Counted from the stretch's first letter, positions 27,209 to 36,873 are shown. The stretch: DNA of 64,000 bases from Succinivibrio dextrinosolvens (GCF_900116345.1 NZ_FPAH01000002.1:1-64000), one strand, 5' to 3'. Notes: generated by a model from the sequence alone, not told the origin. A program made the numbers and translations.

Positions 27209-27358
27209 ATATAACTGAGACTTTCTGAAAAATTGATAGGTATTTTTTATTTTGAGATGCATTTTGCACGAGAATTCCTAATATATTATGCAATTTCGCT
27301 TCAAAATGTGTTCTAAGCCTACAAGCTTATGTACAAAGATTTTTGCTTTATTAAAAAA

Positions 27359-27367
27359 TGATATAAT
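27359..27367 (+). promoter_or_regulatory. Extended -10 promoter of lon
   Basis: TGATATAAT is a perfect extended -10 element. No good -35 is seen. The predicted transcript would have a leader of about 160 bases. Confidence 0.5.
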
Positions 27368-27536
27368 TCTCTGTGCTTAAAGATATCTAATTCAATTTAA
27401 GAAAATTTTCTGAGATTTAGCCTTTTTCCTAATAAATTAGGTTTGAATCTTAATAATCAGATCTGGATAAAACAATCTGATAGTCCTAATCCTCGTTTAT
27501 GGATGGGGACGTCACTTTAAAGTAGTTAACTATATA

Positions 27537-30041
27537 ATGACTGAAACCAAAACTATAAAAAAATCTTCTCCTAAAAAGAAGACTGTAGAGAACAATGAAA
27601 TGATCCTGCCTCTTATTACCTTAAGAGCGCTGATTATCACACCTAATTCTAAGCTTCAGATTACAGCAGCTCGTGAGAGTTCAATTGCCGCTTTTGAATA
27701 TGCAAAAGAGCAGGAAGGTGCAAATATTGCAGTTTTCTGCCAGTTGAATGAGGTTGACGAAAAACCTGATTTCAAGGAGTTACATAAGACCGGTGTTCTA
27801 TGTACTCTTCTTAACATGAAGAAAAAGGACTCTAATACCTATCAGTGTCTGATTTCAGGTTATACCAGAATCAAACTTTTAGAGGTAATAGATGAGCCTG
27901 GTTCCTCATTTAGAAAAGCTCGTGTTCTGGTTCTAGAAGAGCCACAGCTTTCTCCTAAAGATGTAAATGATACCTTAAGTGTACTTAAATCCTGTCTTGA
28001 GTACTCAATTGAAAGCTCTGACAAGACTTCTCGTGCCTTAATAGAAGACAGTGTTCCAAAGCATCTGGTTACAGCAATCCTCGAAGAGTCTTCTTTATCA
28101 AGACTGACTGATATGCTGACTCAGATCTTAAAGCTGGACAGTCAGACCAAGTTCATGCTGCTCTCAACTTTAAATCCGATTGAGAGAGGCCGTATTATTA
28201 TCAGTCTGTTAAACGGCTACTCCTATAAGTCCGAGCTTGAGAATCACATCATTGATCTTGCCAAACGTTCAATGGAAAAGAATCAGAAGGAATACTTCCT
28301 TTCTGAACAGCTTAAGGCCATCAAGAAGGAACTTGGAATTACTCTGTCCGAAGAGGATGATATCCAGAATCTGGTTACCCGTAATGAGAATCTGAATGCT
28401 CCTGAATATGTCCATAAGCGAATTGAGAGAGAAATCAAGAAGCTTAATTCCATGAGTGTTAACTCATCAGAGTATTCAATTGTCAGAAACTATGTTGAGA
28501 CTTTATTGACTCTGCCATGGAATTACGGCACCTCAATTAACGTTGATCTTAAGAAGGCCAAAGAGATCCTTGATAAGGAACACTATGGTCTGACCAAGGT
28601 TAAAGACAGAATTTTAGAGTATCTGGCTGTACAGGCTCGAGCAGATAAGCTTCATGGTCCAATTATCTGTCTGATGGGACCTCCAGGTATCGGTAAAACC
28701 TCATTAGGTAAATCAATTGCAAATGCAACCGGCAGAAAGTATGTTCGTGTTGCTCTTGGCGGTGTTAATGACGAGGCCGAAATCCGTGGTCACAGAAGAA
28801 CCTATATCGGAGCTCTTCCTGGAAGAATTATATCCAACATGGTAAAGGTTGGTGTAAACAATCCTTTATTCCTGCTTGATGAGATTGATAAGGTTTCCGC
28901 CTCTGCTCATGGTGATCCTTCTTCAGCTCTGCTGGAGGTTTTAGATCCAGAGCAGAACTCAACCTTTGAGGATAACTACATTGAGATTGACTACGATCTG
29001 TCCAATGTAATGTTTGTTACAACCGCTAACTCCTACAATATTCCTGGTCCTCTTCTGGACAGAATGGAGATTATTGATCTTTCCTCATATACAGAGGATG
29101 AGAAGTTCAATATTGCCAAGGAGCATCTACTGCCTAAGCAGTTAAGACATGCTCATGTAACAGATAAGGAAATTTCTATTGACGATAAGACTCTGCTGCA
29201 TCTGATCCGCTACTATACTCATGAGGCAGGTGTACGTGAGCTTGAGCGTATTCTAACTGAGCTTATCCGCAAGACCATCAAGGATCTGATGATTGAGCAT
29301 CCTAAGGCTAAGAAGCTGAAGCATACTTCAATCAATGTGGATGATGTTCACCGTATGCTTGGACCTGAGCGTTATGACTTTACCTCTAAGCTTAATGACA
29401 ACAAGGTTGGTATTGTTAACGGTCTGTCCTGGTCTTCATTAGGCGGTGATATTCTTCAGCTTGAAGCTGTTGCCAATGAAGGTAAGGGCAAGCATCAGCT
29501 TACCGGTAAACTCGGTGAGGTGATGAAGGAGTCTATCTCTACTGCTATTACTGTAGTAAGAACCCTCTCCAAGGATCTGCACCTGAATTCAGATTTCTTT
29601 GAAACCTGTGATCTTCATGTTCACGTACCTGAAGGTGCTGTTCCAAAGGACGGTCCATCTGCAGGTGTTGGTATGGTAACTGCTGTTGTTTCAGCCTTGA
29701 CCGGTAACGCTGTAAGAGCTGATGTTGCCATGACTGGTGAGATTACTCTTCGTGGTGATGTTCTGCCAATCGGCGGCCTGAAAGAGAAGCTTTTAGCTGC
29801 AATGCGCGGCGGTATTAAAACAGTGATGATCCCTAAGGAGAACGAGAAGGATCTGTGGGATATTCCTCATGTGGTACAGGAAAAGATGACTATCAAGCCT
29901 GTATCCCGCATTGAGGAGGTTTTAAAGACAGCTCTTGTTTCCGATCCATATAAGTTCAAGCCTACAACTATATGGAAGCTTAAGGATAGTAAGAGTACAT
30001 CAAGCGCTGCCAAAAAGCCTGCTGCTAGGAAAAAGGTTTAA
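27537..30041 (+). CDS. lon: ATP-dependent protease Lon
   Basis: This hexameric AAA+ serine protease degrades misfolded and regulatory proteins. It has an N-terminal substrate domain (about 20-220), a central helical part, Walker A GPPGIGKTS and Walker B PLFLLDEIDKV. The protease domain carries the catalytic Ser in KDGPSAGVGM and Lys in GGLKEKLLAA. It has 834 residues against 784 in E. coli. The extra length is a Lys/Thr-rich N-terminal lead (TETKTIKKSSPKKKTVE) and a basic C-terminal tail (SAAKKPAARKKV). Confidence 0.97.
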   Translation: MTETKTIKKSSPKKKTVENNEMILPLITLRALIITPNSKLQITAARESSIAAFEYAKEQEGANIAVFCQLNEVDEKPDFKELHKTGVLCTLLNMKKKDSNTYQCLISGYTRIKLLEVIDEPGSSFRKARVLVLEEPQLSPKDVNDTLSVLKSCLEYSIESSDKTSRALIEDSVPKHLVTAILEESSLSRLTDMLTQILKLDSQTKFMLLSTLNPIERGRIIISLLNGYSYKSELENHIIDLAKRSMEKNQKEYFLSEQLKAIKKELGITLSEEDDIQNLVTRNENLNAPEYVHKRIEREIKKLNSMSVNSSEYSIVRNYVETLLTLPWNYGTSINVDLKKAKEILDKEHYGLTKVKDRILEYLAVQARADKLHGPIICLMGPPGIGKTSLGKSIANATGRKYVRVALGGVNDEAEIRGHRRTYIGALPGRIISNMVKVGVNNPLFLLDEIDKVSASAHGDPSSALLEVLDPEQNSTFEDNYIEIDYDLSNVMFVTTANSYNIPGPLLDRMEIIDLSSYTEDEKFNIAKEHLLPKQLRHAHVTDKEISIDDKTLLHLIRYYTHEAGVRELERILTELIRKTIKDLMIEHPKAKKLKHTSINVDDVHRMLGPERYDFTSKLNDNKVGIVNGLSWSSLGGDILQLEAVANEGKGKHQLTGKLGEVMKESISTAITVVRTLSKDLHLNSDFFETCDLHVHVPEGAVPKDGPSAGVGMVTAVVSALTGNAVRADVAMTGEITLRGDVLPIGGLKEKLLAAMRGGIKTVMIPKENEKDLWDIPHVVQEKMTIKPVSRIEEVLKTALVSDPYKFKPTTIWKLKDSKSTSSAAKKPAARKKV

Positions 30042-30046
30042 GCTTT

Positions 30047-30074
30047 AAATCTCCTCAGAAATGAGGAGATTTTC
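30047..30074 (+). terminator. Rho-independent terminator of lon
   Basis: An 11-bp perfect stem (30047-30057 with 30062-30072) with a GAAA tetraloop and a TTTTC tail begins six bases after the lon stop. Confidence 0.85.
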
Positions 30075-30138
30075 TATGATTAAAACTCTTGTATAAGAGC
30101 ACAAATTTTTATAATTACACAGGGATGTTTCCTTAGTT

Positions 30139-30516
30139 ATGAGTGAAGAGCTAGATAACAAAGACGATTTTGTTAAGTTTGATGATGAAGTATCAGACGA
30201 CAAAAAAAAGAGCGGCATTGAGGATGAGATTTCTAAAATCTTCAAATCAGCTGACTCTCTGATTGAAATACTGGAGAAAATTGCACCTCAGATCAATTCA
30301 GACAAGGTTGTAAATCCAGAGGCATTCTTAAAGATTATCAAGCCATTATGCATCAGTGTGGAGAATACACTGCCAATGCTGATGGAGTGTCAGGATAATC
30401 TTGAATACCTTAAGGATGATAACTCTTTTGTTCTAAGACAGAAGATTGCTCATATTGAAGATGATCTTCTACCTCCAATTATTGAGTACATAAGAGCCCA
30501 CGACAAGAAAGACTAG
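30139..30516 (+). CDS. Small acidic protein of unknown function
   Basis: I do not recognise the family. The 125 residues are acidic, with a charged N-terminal stretch (DNKDDFVKFDDEVSDDKKK) followed by predicted helices (residues 30-60 and 65-120). There is no signal peptide or membrane segment. It lies between lon and ppiD, the place where many gammaproteobacteria carry hupB, but it bears no resemblance to HU. The lon terminator precedes it, so it has its own transcript. Length, codon use and position support a real gene. Confidence 0.65.
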   Translation: MSEELDNKDDFVKFDDEVSDDKKKSGIEDEISKIFKSADSLIEILEKIAPQINSDKVVNPEAFLKIIKPLCISVENTLPMLMECQDNLEYLKDDNSFVLRQKIAHIEDDLLPPIIEYIRAHDKKD

Positions 30517-30714
30517 AAGTCTATTCTGAAAAGCCTCTTGTGTTTGCATATTTACTTTTACAGTATTTGCTCACAGACAAAGAGAATTGCTTTAGGATTG
30601 TGGCTGACCTCATCTAATTGCCTGAATATTCTTGCTTTAGCATAGGAAGAGTGTCAAAATCAGGTGTTAATTTGTTCCAAAAGGGAAGCATAAGGTTGCG
30701 GAGATAATAAAAAA

Positions 30715-32637
30715 ATGTTGACCGATAAACTGCGTGACGGTGCGCATGGAAAAGTTTTTAAGATAATTTTCTGGATTATTATTTTATCCTTCATTTTTGC
30801 GGGTGTTGGTAATTACCTTATCCCAAGATTAAATACCGATCCTGTTGAGATTGGCGATATCAAGATTTCTGCTAATCAGTGGAATTCAAGCTATCAGGAT
30901 CAGGTAAGAGCTATGCAGAACCAGTATGGCCCATCTATTCACGATATGCTTGAGAATCCTGAGACTGTTAAGGTCTTAAGAATGCAGGTTCTAGAGCGTC
31001 TGATTGATAATGCTGCATTAGCCTCAGAAACCTACAAGCAGGGCATTCGTATCGGTGATGAGCAGGTTAAAGATGCAATCCGCAAGGAAAAGGCTTTCTT
31101 CAAGGATGGCAAGTTCAATAATGATGTGTTCCTGGCAACAGTAAAGAACATGGGTTCATCTCCTGATTACTTTGCTCAGCAGATGAGAGCTTCTTTAGCT
31201 CAGGAAACCATTGCAGAGCCAATTCTAAGATCTGCCTCAACTGTTTATCCTTATGAGGTTGAGCTTTTAGCCAAGCTTTTTGCTCAGAGCCGTGTTGTTG
31301 ATTTATACAGCATCAATCTGAAAGACATCAGAGATACCATTACTCTTTCAGATGATGAAGTAAAGAAGTTCTATGATGAGCATCATGACAAGTTCATGGC
31401 TCCTGCTACTGTTAAGTTCAACTATGTTGTTCTTTCTGTAAATGAGCTGAAGAAGCAGGTTAAGGTTGATGAATCCAAGCTTGAAGAGTACTTCAATCTG
31501 AACCAGACTGATTTCACCATCCCTGAGAAGCGTGAATGCTCACAGATCCTTATCAAGGCTTCAACTGCTGATTTTGAGAAAAAGGCTAATGAAGCTCTGG
31601 CTATGCTGAATGAGGGCAAGTCATTTGAATCAGTTGGTGAGAAATACTCTGATGATGCTGACTTTAAGAAGACCCATGGTTCACTAGGCAGCCTGGAGAA
31701 GGGAAATCTGTCATCACAGCTTGATATCGCTCTGTTCTCAATTGATAAGGTTGGCAGCTATTCAAAGGTTATTGTTGATAATGCCGGTGCACATATCATC
31801 CGTCTTGATGGTATTACCAAGGAGAGAATTCCTGCTTTAGCTGATGTTAAGGATCAGGTTAAAGAGAAGTTTATCGATGCTCAGGCTCTTGATTTATACA
31901 CCCAGAAGAGCTCAACCTTTACTGATTTAGCTTATGAGAATCCTGATTCTCTTGATCTTGCTGCAGAAAAGACAGAGGTTAAGGTTCAGCAGTCAGGTGC
32001 AGTTGCTTTTGGTGATGAATCTCTGCCATGGCCTCTGAATACCCGTGAGGTTCAGAAGGTTGCTTTTGATGAGAATGTTCGTACTTCAAACCAGAACAGC
32101 AATATCATTCAGCTTGGCAATGATGCCTGTGCTTTCATCAATGTTACCGAGTACAAGGATGCAAGCCTGAAGAAGTTTGAGGATGTTGTATCAGAGGTTA
32201 AGACTGTTGCAGCTGATGCAATTGCCTTCGACAAGGCTCAGGAAAAACTTGAGGCAATCAAGACCGCTGTTGCTAAGAATGAGACTCCTGCTACCGACGG
32301 CGTGGTTAAGGTTAATTCAGCTCAGACCATTGCAAGAGGCGATACAGCATATGAGCCTAAGTTCATTTATGATGTATTCTCTGTTGTTAACAAGGAAAAC
32401 AGCGGTGTAATCTCATCTAACAAGGGTAATCCAACTCTGATTGTTCTGAAGTCTGTTAAGTCTGAAGGTGATGCTGAGATTGAGAAATACTCACAGTTTA
32501 TTCGTGCTCAGTTAGCTCAGTTCAAGATTGAAAAGGCCAACTCTATGATTCATATGGGAGCAAGAGAGCTGAGTGACATCAAGTACAACGAGGAAGCAAT
32601 CAAGCTGGTTAACAGCCAGAATTCATCAGCTGAATAG
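30715..32637 (+). CDS. ppiD: Periplasmic folding factor PpiD
   Basis: This inner-membrane-anchored periplasmic chaperone assists outer-membrane and secreted proteins near SecYEG. A short cytoplasmic N-terminus (MLTDKLRDGAHGKVFK) is followed by one membrane helix (about 17-36). A SurA-N-like chaperone region comes next, then a parvulin-type domain (about 265-360) with ECSQILI, FESVGEKYSDD and GSLGSLEKGN, and a long C-terminal region. It has 640 residues (E. coli 623). CGGAG precedes the ATG and a clear terminator follows the gene. Confidence 0.93.
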   Translation: MLTDKLRDGAHGKVFKIIFWIIILSFIFAGVGNYLIPRLNTDPVEIGDIKISANQWNSSYQDQVRAMQNQYGPSIHDMLENPETVKVLRMQVLERLIDNAALASETYKQGIRIGDEQVKDAIRKEKAFFKDGKFNNDVFLATVKNMGSSPDYFAQQMRASLAQETIAEPILRSASTVYPYEVELLAKLFAQSRVVDLYSINLKDIRDTITLSDDEVKKFYDEHHDKFMAPATVKFNYVVLSVNELKKQVKVDESKLEEYFNLNQTDFTIPEKRECSQILIKASTADFEKKANEALAMLNEGKSFESVGEKYSDDADFKKTHGSLGSLEKGNLSSQLDIALFSIDKVGSYSKVIVDNAGAHIIRLDGITKERIPALADVKDQVKEKFIDAQALDLYTQKSSTFTDLAYENPDSLDLAAEKTEVKVQQSGAVAFGDESLPWPLNTREVQKVAFDENVRTSNQNSNIIQLGNDACAFINVTEYKDASLKKFEDVVSEVKTVAADAIAFDKAQEKLEAIKTAVAKNETPATDGVVKVNSAQTIARGDTAYEPKFIYDVFSVVNKENSGVISSNKGNPTLIVLKSVKSEGDAEIEKYSQFIRAQLAQFKIEKANSMIHMGARELSDIKYNEEAIKLVNSQNSSAE

Positions 32638-32663
32638 TTTTGTGCTGAACTGATTCTTCTAAG

Positions 32664-32700
32664 AGACCTTTGGATTGTATAATTCAGAGGTCTTTTTTTT
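32664..32700 (+). terminator. Rho-independent terminator of ppiD
   Basis: A 9-bp stem with one G-T pair (32664-32672 with 32685-32693) is followed by a long T run. It lies about 25 bp beyond the ppiD stop. Confidence 0.85.
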
Positions 32701-32910
32701 AACCTTATCCTAAATTTATAATTTTTTTATAAAATTATTTTAATATTTGTTTTAGAATGATTTTAACGCTTGGACTTGTGTCCTATTTTTTTATATCAGT
32801 AATCTAATTGTAGGACGTTATATTGAAAGGGTAGTTCTTACTTTAGATAATGTCTATGTGCTAGGACATTAAGTATTCAGGAATTTTTGTGTAGGGAGCT
32901 GTGCTGTTTT

Positions 32911-33306
32911 ATGAAGAAAGGCTTATTGGCGGGATTACTTGGTTTATTTGTATGTACAGCTGTTAGTGCTGATGTAATGATTGAAGTTAGAAACGATACT
33001 TCTGATGATTGTTCACTGGCAATTAATGCAAGAGCTGACAAGACCAAATGGATTACTCAGGGCTGGTATGTTTTTGCCTCAGGTGAGGAAGCTCCAATCA
33101 TTCTTAAGAATGTAAATGATATCCATAATGTGTATGTCTATAACGACTGTCGCAAGGGAGCACCTCTTGAGAATTCAGAAACCAAAAAAGCTTGGGTAAA
33201 GACCAACTACAAGTTTAATGATGAGAACCCAAAGGATCATGAGGCTGGCTACGAAGAAGTAACCTTTGAGCGTCTTCAGTCTGAGAAATATCAGATTCAG
33301 AATTAA
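32911..33306 (+). CDS. Exported DUF1036-like protein
   Basis: The ATG at 32911 gives a textbook signal peptide (MKKGLLAGLLGLFVCTAVSA/DV); the frame extends to a TTG at 32887, which would spoil it. The mature part of about 110 residues resembles DUF1036 proteins: a beta-rich start (VMIEVRNDTSDDCSLAINA), then TKWITQGWYVFASGEEAPIIL and an aromatic strand (VYVYNDC). Two Cys could form a disulfide in the periplasm. The function of DUF1036 is unknown. AGGGAG lies 12 bases upstream, a loose fit. Confidence 0.7.
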   Translation: MKKGLLAGLLGLFVCTAVSADVMIEVRNDTSDDCSLAINARADKTKWITQGWYVFASGEEAPIILKNVNDIHNVYVYNDCRKGAPLENSETKKAWVKTNYKFNDENPKDHEAGYEEVTFERLQSEKYQIQN

Positions 33307-33377
33307 TCTGGCATCATTTCTGCATAAATATCTGTACCTGTAGTTATACGGCAAAGATTGCCGGCTCGGAGGTACAG

Positions 33378-33836
33378 ATGTCTACTTTAACAATTACTCA
33401 ACATGTAAACAGGCCTACGTCTAATGTCCATCAGAGTGGTTTAAGCTTAAATCATTCTCTTGGTGGTGTTGAGCAGAAAAAATACAAGAACGAATTTTCT
33501 GAAGCTCTTGCTATCCTTTCTGGATCCGCATCTCCTGAGGCTTTAGACGAACTAAGACGCGAAGAGAATGAGGCCACTTTAATAGATGACTACTCTGTTC
33601 TCTTAAATTCAGATAAATTTGCCGCTAATAATTCAGATGAAAACAGTGAAAATTCAAGACTGAATACAATTAAGGAAAAATTTGCCGTTCTGCAGGAAGA
33701 TCCTGTTTCAAAGGACTGGGAAGTATTAAATAATCAGACTAAGCCTGATGATTTCTCAATTCTGGATAAACTGGGAGACGGACTGCTCGCCGCGGCAAAA
33801 TTTGCTGCAGGTGTTTATTTGGGTAAGCTGTTCTAG
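33378..33836 (+). CDS. Protein of unknown function with a C-terminal hydrophobic helix
   Basis: I do not recognise it. The 152 residues are mostly polar and Asn/Ser/Glu-rich, probably disordered in the middle. They end in an amphipathic or hydrophobic segment (GDGLLAAAKFAAGVYLGKLF) that could touch a membrane. There is no N-terminal signal peptide. GGAGG is well placed before the ATG, and a terminator follows 20 bp after the stop, which supports a real single gene. Confidence 0.7.
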   Translation: MSTLTITQHVNRPTSNVHQSGLSLNHSLGGVEQKKYKNEFSEALAILSGSASPEALDELRREENEATLIDDYSVLLNSDKFAANNSDENSENSRLNTIKEKFAVLQEDPVSKDWEVLNNQTKPDDFSILDKLGDGLLAAAKFAAGVYLGKLF

Positions 33837-33855
33837 AATTTTCTGATTATCAATC

Positions 33856-33885
33856 AGGATGTGTTCTCTGAACACATCCTTTTCT
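33856..33885 (+). terminator. Rho-independent terminator
   Basis: A 10-bp perfect stem (33856-33865 with 33871-33880), a 5-base loop and a TTTCT tail follow the plus-strand gene ending at 33836 and lie just before the convergent zupT end. Confidence 0.8.
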
Positions 33886-33895
33886 AATGTCTGAA

Positions 33896-34690
33896 TCAGC
33901 CAAGACTTACATCCAGGAACATCATCAGAATAAAGCCGATCAGAACGGCTATGGTTCCCTTATCTGAATTACCAAGATTATGGGACTGAGGGATCAGTTC
34001 TTCAATTACTACATACATCATTGCACCGGCGGCAAAGGACAGAAACCATGGCAAAAGCGGGGCAACCAGATCCGCTAATAGCACCACCAGAATTGCAGCA
34101 ACAGGCTCGACTGCACCAGAGAGACTTCCTAATAAAAATGATTTAAAGCGGGACATACCGTCGGCAAAATAGGGCATTGAGACTGCGGCACCTTCAGGAA
34201 TGTTCTGTATGCCGATACCAAGGGCCAGAATTGCTGTTGAACTTGTAAGGGTAAATTCTATGGCTGTTGCTGCGGATACTCCTACCGCCATACCCTCAGG
34301 GATGTTATGAATCGTGATAGCCAGAAACAGCAGGGTATGTTTGCTCAGGGATGATTTTGGGCCTTCAGGGGATTTTGCCAGCACATGCAGATGAGGCAGG
34401 GATTTGTCTATGGCAATCAGAAAAATAATTCCAAGCACAAAGCCGCCTATAACCGGAATCATTTTATGGGTACCCTCATAAGGGGAATTCTCAATTGCAG
34501 GCAGAATCAGGGAAAAAATAGAGGCCGCAAGCATAATGCCGGCACTGAAGCCTAAAGACAGCTGAGTGTAGATTCTGTCCTTGTGTTTAAGCAGAATAAA
34601 GACAAAGGCTGAACCTATGGTTGTACACAGAAAAATGAAAAGACCGCTGTAGCAGGCCAGTTTAAAGGTATAAGAAAAATCTGCAGGCAT
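33896..34690 (-). CDS. zupT: ZIP-family metal transporter, ZupT-like
   Basis: This inner-membrane divalent metal importer (zinc, also iron or manganese in ZupT) has about eight membrane helices in 264 residues (E. coli ZupT 257). The metal-site motifs are HNIPEGMAVGVSAA in helix 4 and QNIPEGAAVSMPYF in helix 5. The C-terminal YVVIEELIPQSH is also typical. No Fur- or Zur-type site was recognised upstream. It is a single gene, divergent from yigZ. Confidence 0.9.
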   Translation of the reverse strand: MPADFSYTFKLACYSGLFIFLCTTIGSAFVFILLKHKDRIYTQLSLGFSAGIMLAASIFSLILPAIENSPYEGTHKMIPVIGGFVLGIIFLIAIDKSLPHLHVLAKSPEGPKSSLSKHTLLFLAITIHNIPEGMAVGVSAATAIEFTLTSSTAILALGIGIQNIPEGAAVSMPYFADGMSRFKSFLLGSLSGAVEPVAAILVVLLADLVAPLLPWFLSFAAGAMMYVVIEELIPQSHNLGNSDKGTIAVLIGFILMMFLDVSLG

Positions 34691-34917
34691 TTATATTTTC
34701 CAGATAATATTCTACTGTTTTCTATTTTCAAGCTTAGGTGATCATTCGAATTATAACCACTTGATTGTTGGTTTTTATTTTTCTGAAAAATAAAGTTACC
34801 TTAAGCTAACTGTAATTGTCAACTCATGAATATTCTTATAACAAAAAACGAGTTCGTGTGCTTTTTGTTTTTGCGCGTTTCTATTGTAAAATAACGTTAT
34901 TATTTGTTTGATAAAGA

Positions 34918-35553
34918 ATGATTATGACTGAAGACTCTTATCTTGTTCCTGATTTAAAAAATAACGAAATACATCGTACAGAAATAACTGTAAAAAAGAG
35001 TCGTTTTATTACCTCTGTTGGCAGAACGCATGGTGTGGATGAGGCAAAGGCCTTCATTGACAGGATCTGCAAAGAATTTCCTGATGCCAGACACAACTGT
35101 TTTGCCTATAATGCGGATAAGCCCGGTTCATCCGGTTATGCCGGCTGTTCTGATGATGGCGAACCCCACGGTACAGCAGGTCAGCCAATGCTGAATGTGG
35201 TCCTTCACTGTGATGTTGGTGAACTTACCGTTGTGGTAACCCGTTATTTCGGAGGAATTCTTTTAGGTACCGGAGGCCTTGTTAAGGCTTATCAGGACAG
35301 TGTTAAGACTGCGCTTGAGACTCTGCCGACAACTCCGATGGTAATTGTAAAAAAATGCAGTTTTCAGGTAGGACACTCAGAGGTTAATCTGGTGCTGCGT
35401 CTTTTCTCAAGGCTTGGAATTACAGTCCTCAATCAGTCCTACACGGATAAAGTAGATTATCTTGTGGAAATTCCTGAGAAGGCTGTAGATGTTTTTAAAG
35501 CGGAAATTACTAAGATTACCTCTGGTCAGAGTGTATTAACATTTCCTGATTAG
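34918..35553 (+). CDS. yigZ: YigZ/IMPACT family protein
   Basis: The 211-residue protein has the N-terminal IMPACT (UPF0029) domain: EITVKKSRFITSVGR, FPDARHNCFAY, CSDDGEPHGTAGQPML and VVTRYFGGILLGTGGLVKAY. A smaller C-terminal DUF1949-like domain follows. E. coli YigZ has 204 residues. The cellular role is not settled; the eukaryotic homologue IMPACT affects translational control. Two in-frame ATGs (34918 and 34924) are possible starts. Confidence 0.92.
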   Translation: MIMTEDSYLVPDLKNNEIHRTEITVKKSRFITSVGRTHGVDEAKAFIDRICKEFPDARHNCFAYNADKPGSSGYAGCSDDGEPHGTAGQPMLNVVLHCDVGELTVVVTRYFGGILLGTGGLVKAYQDSVKTALETLPTTPMVIVKKCSFQVGHSEVNLVLRLFSRLGITVLNQSYTDKVDYLVEIPEKAVDVFKAEITKITSGQSVLTFPD

Positions 35554-35596
35554 TATTTGATTTAACTCTGTTACTCTGGTTTTGGTGGAGATATAA

Positions 35597-36298
35597 ATGC
35601 AACTTTTAAGATGTATGTATATTTGCGGAATGCTGCTTTTGCCATTCTGTGCAGAGGCTATCACTATGCCTGCACCTCCTCCAGAGCTGTCTGATACCCT
35701 GACCAAGTTCAGAACCAAAGAGCAGATTAACGAGAGTGTTAATCTTTCCAACGGTTCATCTGCGGTTGTTGAAGAGATTGAGGTTGAATCGGCTCCTTTT
35801 GTTCCCGGGGATATCAACGCCGGTATTATGCGTCTGTCTGAGAATTACAGTCCTCTTATGACTATCGGTGTTCCTGCCTATGGTTCTAGTATCGTAAGAT
35901 TCTACGATTTAAACGGTATTCCCTGGGATATTGCCTCTGTTGAGTGTGAAAATCAGGGCTATCTGACAGAGATAACCGCATCTCCATCAGAGCTTCTGAT
36001 AAAGCAGAATGTTGGTGCTACTACCACCAAGCTTAAGGTCTCACTTTCAAGATACGATTATCCTCTGGTATTCAATCTGTCTCCTGTCAGACTTGAAAGA
36101 GACGGTGTTGCTGTTTCAACTCTTGTAAATACAGTAAAAATAAAGAGTGCCACCAATTCCTACGGTTATGTTTATCCATCCATAAGACAGGTCCCTAAGC
36201 CAAATCCTGATGCCAAGATGGTTAAATTTGACAGTACTGATCTTCAGAAGATTGAAGTTACTCTGCTGGATGCTGTAAGAGCTTTAGATCATGAATAA
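35597..36298 (+). CDS. Exported DotH/IcmK-like protein (type IVB secretion outer-core type)
   Basis: A signal peptide (MQLLRCMYICGMLLLPFCAEA) precedes a 210-residue mature protein. The C-terminal half follows the DotH/IcmK/TraN pattern: a short beta strand with LSENYSPLMTIGVPAYGS, then VRFYDLNGIPWDI, then a Leu-rich strand (ELLIKQN) and LKVSLSRYDYPLVFNL. In type IVB secretion and IncI conjugation these proteins build the outer-membrane core. At 233 residues it is shorter than Legionella DotH (about 360), lacking much of the N-terminal domain. GGTGGAG precedes the ATG. It overlaps the next gene by 8 bases, which encodes a lytic transglycosylase, a usual partner of such machines. Confidence 0.7.
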   Translation: MQLLRCMYICGMLLLPFCAEAITMPAPPPELSDTLTKFRTKEQINESVNLSNGSSAVVEEIEVESAPFVPGDINAGIMRLSENYSPLMTIGVPAYGSSIVRFYDLNGIPWDIASVECENQGYLTEITASPSELLIKQNVGATTTKLKVSLSRYDYPLVFNLSPVRLERDGVAVSTLVNTVKIKSATNSYGYVYPSIRQVPKPNPDAKMVKFDSTDLQKIEVTLLDAVRALDHE

Positions 36299-36845
36299 GT
36301 CATTATTATCATATCTTCTAGGAGGAGTACTGCTGTTTTCTCCTGTATCCAACGCAGCTCAGATGCAGTGTCATGGTAAAGCTCAGCACTGGAGAGATAT
36401 TGCCTACAGTACCGGTGTTATGAGTAAATACAAGGATGTTCGTAACTGTATTGCCTGGACTGCCTATCAGTTTGATCTTCCTGAAGAGCTTCTTTATGCA
36501 ATGCTTGATGTTGAAAGAGGTCCTATCAACGGCAAATGCCGTACCAACAAGAATGGTACTCAGGACTGCGGTCCTGCTCAGATCAATGATGTAAGACTCA
36601 GCGAACTCAAGGAATTCAACCTTACAAAATCCGATATAAAAAGCAAACCCTGCCATAATGTCTGGGCGATGGGCTATCTTTTAAGACGTGAGATTGAAAG
36701 GGCAGACGGTAAGATCTGGAGAGGTGTAGGTAATTATCATTACAACTATTCTGCCAATCCTGAGATCCACAATCGCTATATCAGAAAGGTAAAATCATCC
36801 TGGCGTAAGCTTAATAATAAGATTGAGACTTACTGCAGTCAGTAG
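36291..36845 (+). CDS. Periplasmic lytic transglycosylase (SLT fold)
   Basis: After a signal peptide (about residues 1-22, ending SNAAQ) comes a soluble-lytic-transglycosylase domain. The catalytic Glu is Glu75 in AMLDVERGP, and QDCGPAQINDVRL matches the family motif around the second active-site region. VGNYHYNYSANPEIHNRY corresponds to the A-x-YNxG segment. Six Cys suggest disulfides. Such 180-residue enzymes cut peptidoglycan locally and are typical of type IV secretion and conjugation loci (VirB1-like). It starts inside the DotH-like gene, so the two are translationally coupled. Confidence 0.8.
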   Translation: MNKSLLSYLLGGVLLFSPVSNAAQMQCHGKAQHWRDIAYSTGVMSKYKDVRNCIAWTAYQFDLPEELLYAMLDVERGPINGKCRTNKNGTQDCGPAQINDVRLSELKEFNLTKSDIKSKPCHNVWAMGYLLRREIERADGKIWRGVGNYHYNYSANPEIHNRYIRKVKSSWRKLNNKIETYCSQ

Positions 36846-36873
36846 AGCTTAAACAGAGATTTGAGGAATTTTT

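Larger units (their letters stand above)
26863..27536. other. Long AT-rich intergenic region upstream of lon
   Basis: This 674-bp stretch has no credible gene. It holds the lon promoter region: a sigma-32-like pair near 27180-27208, an extended -10 at 27359-27367, and a small CCTAA/TTAGG hairpin near 27427-27441. The part left of 27060 is very AT-rich and probably flanks the inserted Rpn-like gene. Confidence 0.6.

Noticed and set aside
32773-32795. GGAC/GTCC hairpin followed by TATTTTTTT before the DUF1036-like gene
   Set aside because: The stem is only four base pairs, and the ppiD terminator already lies upstream; too weak to call.
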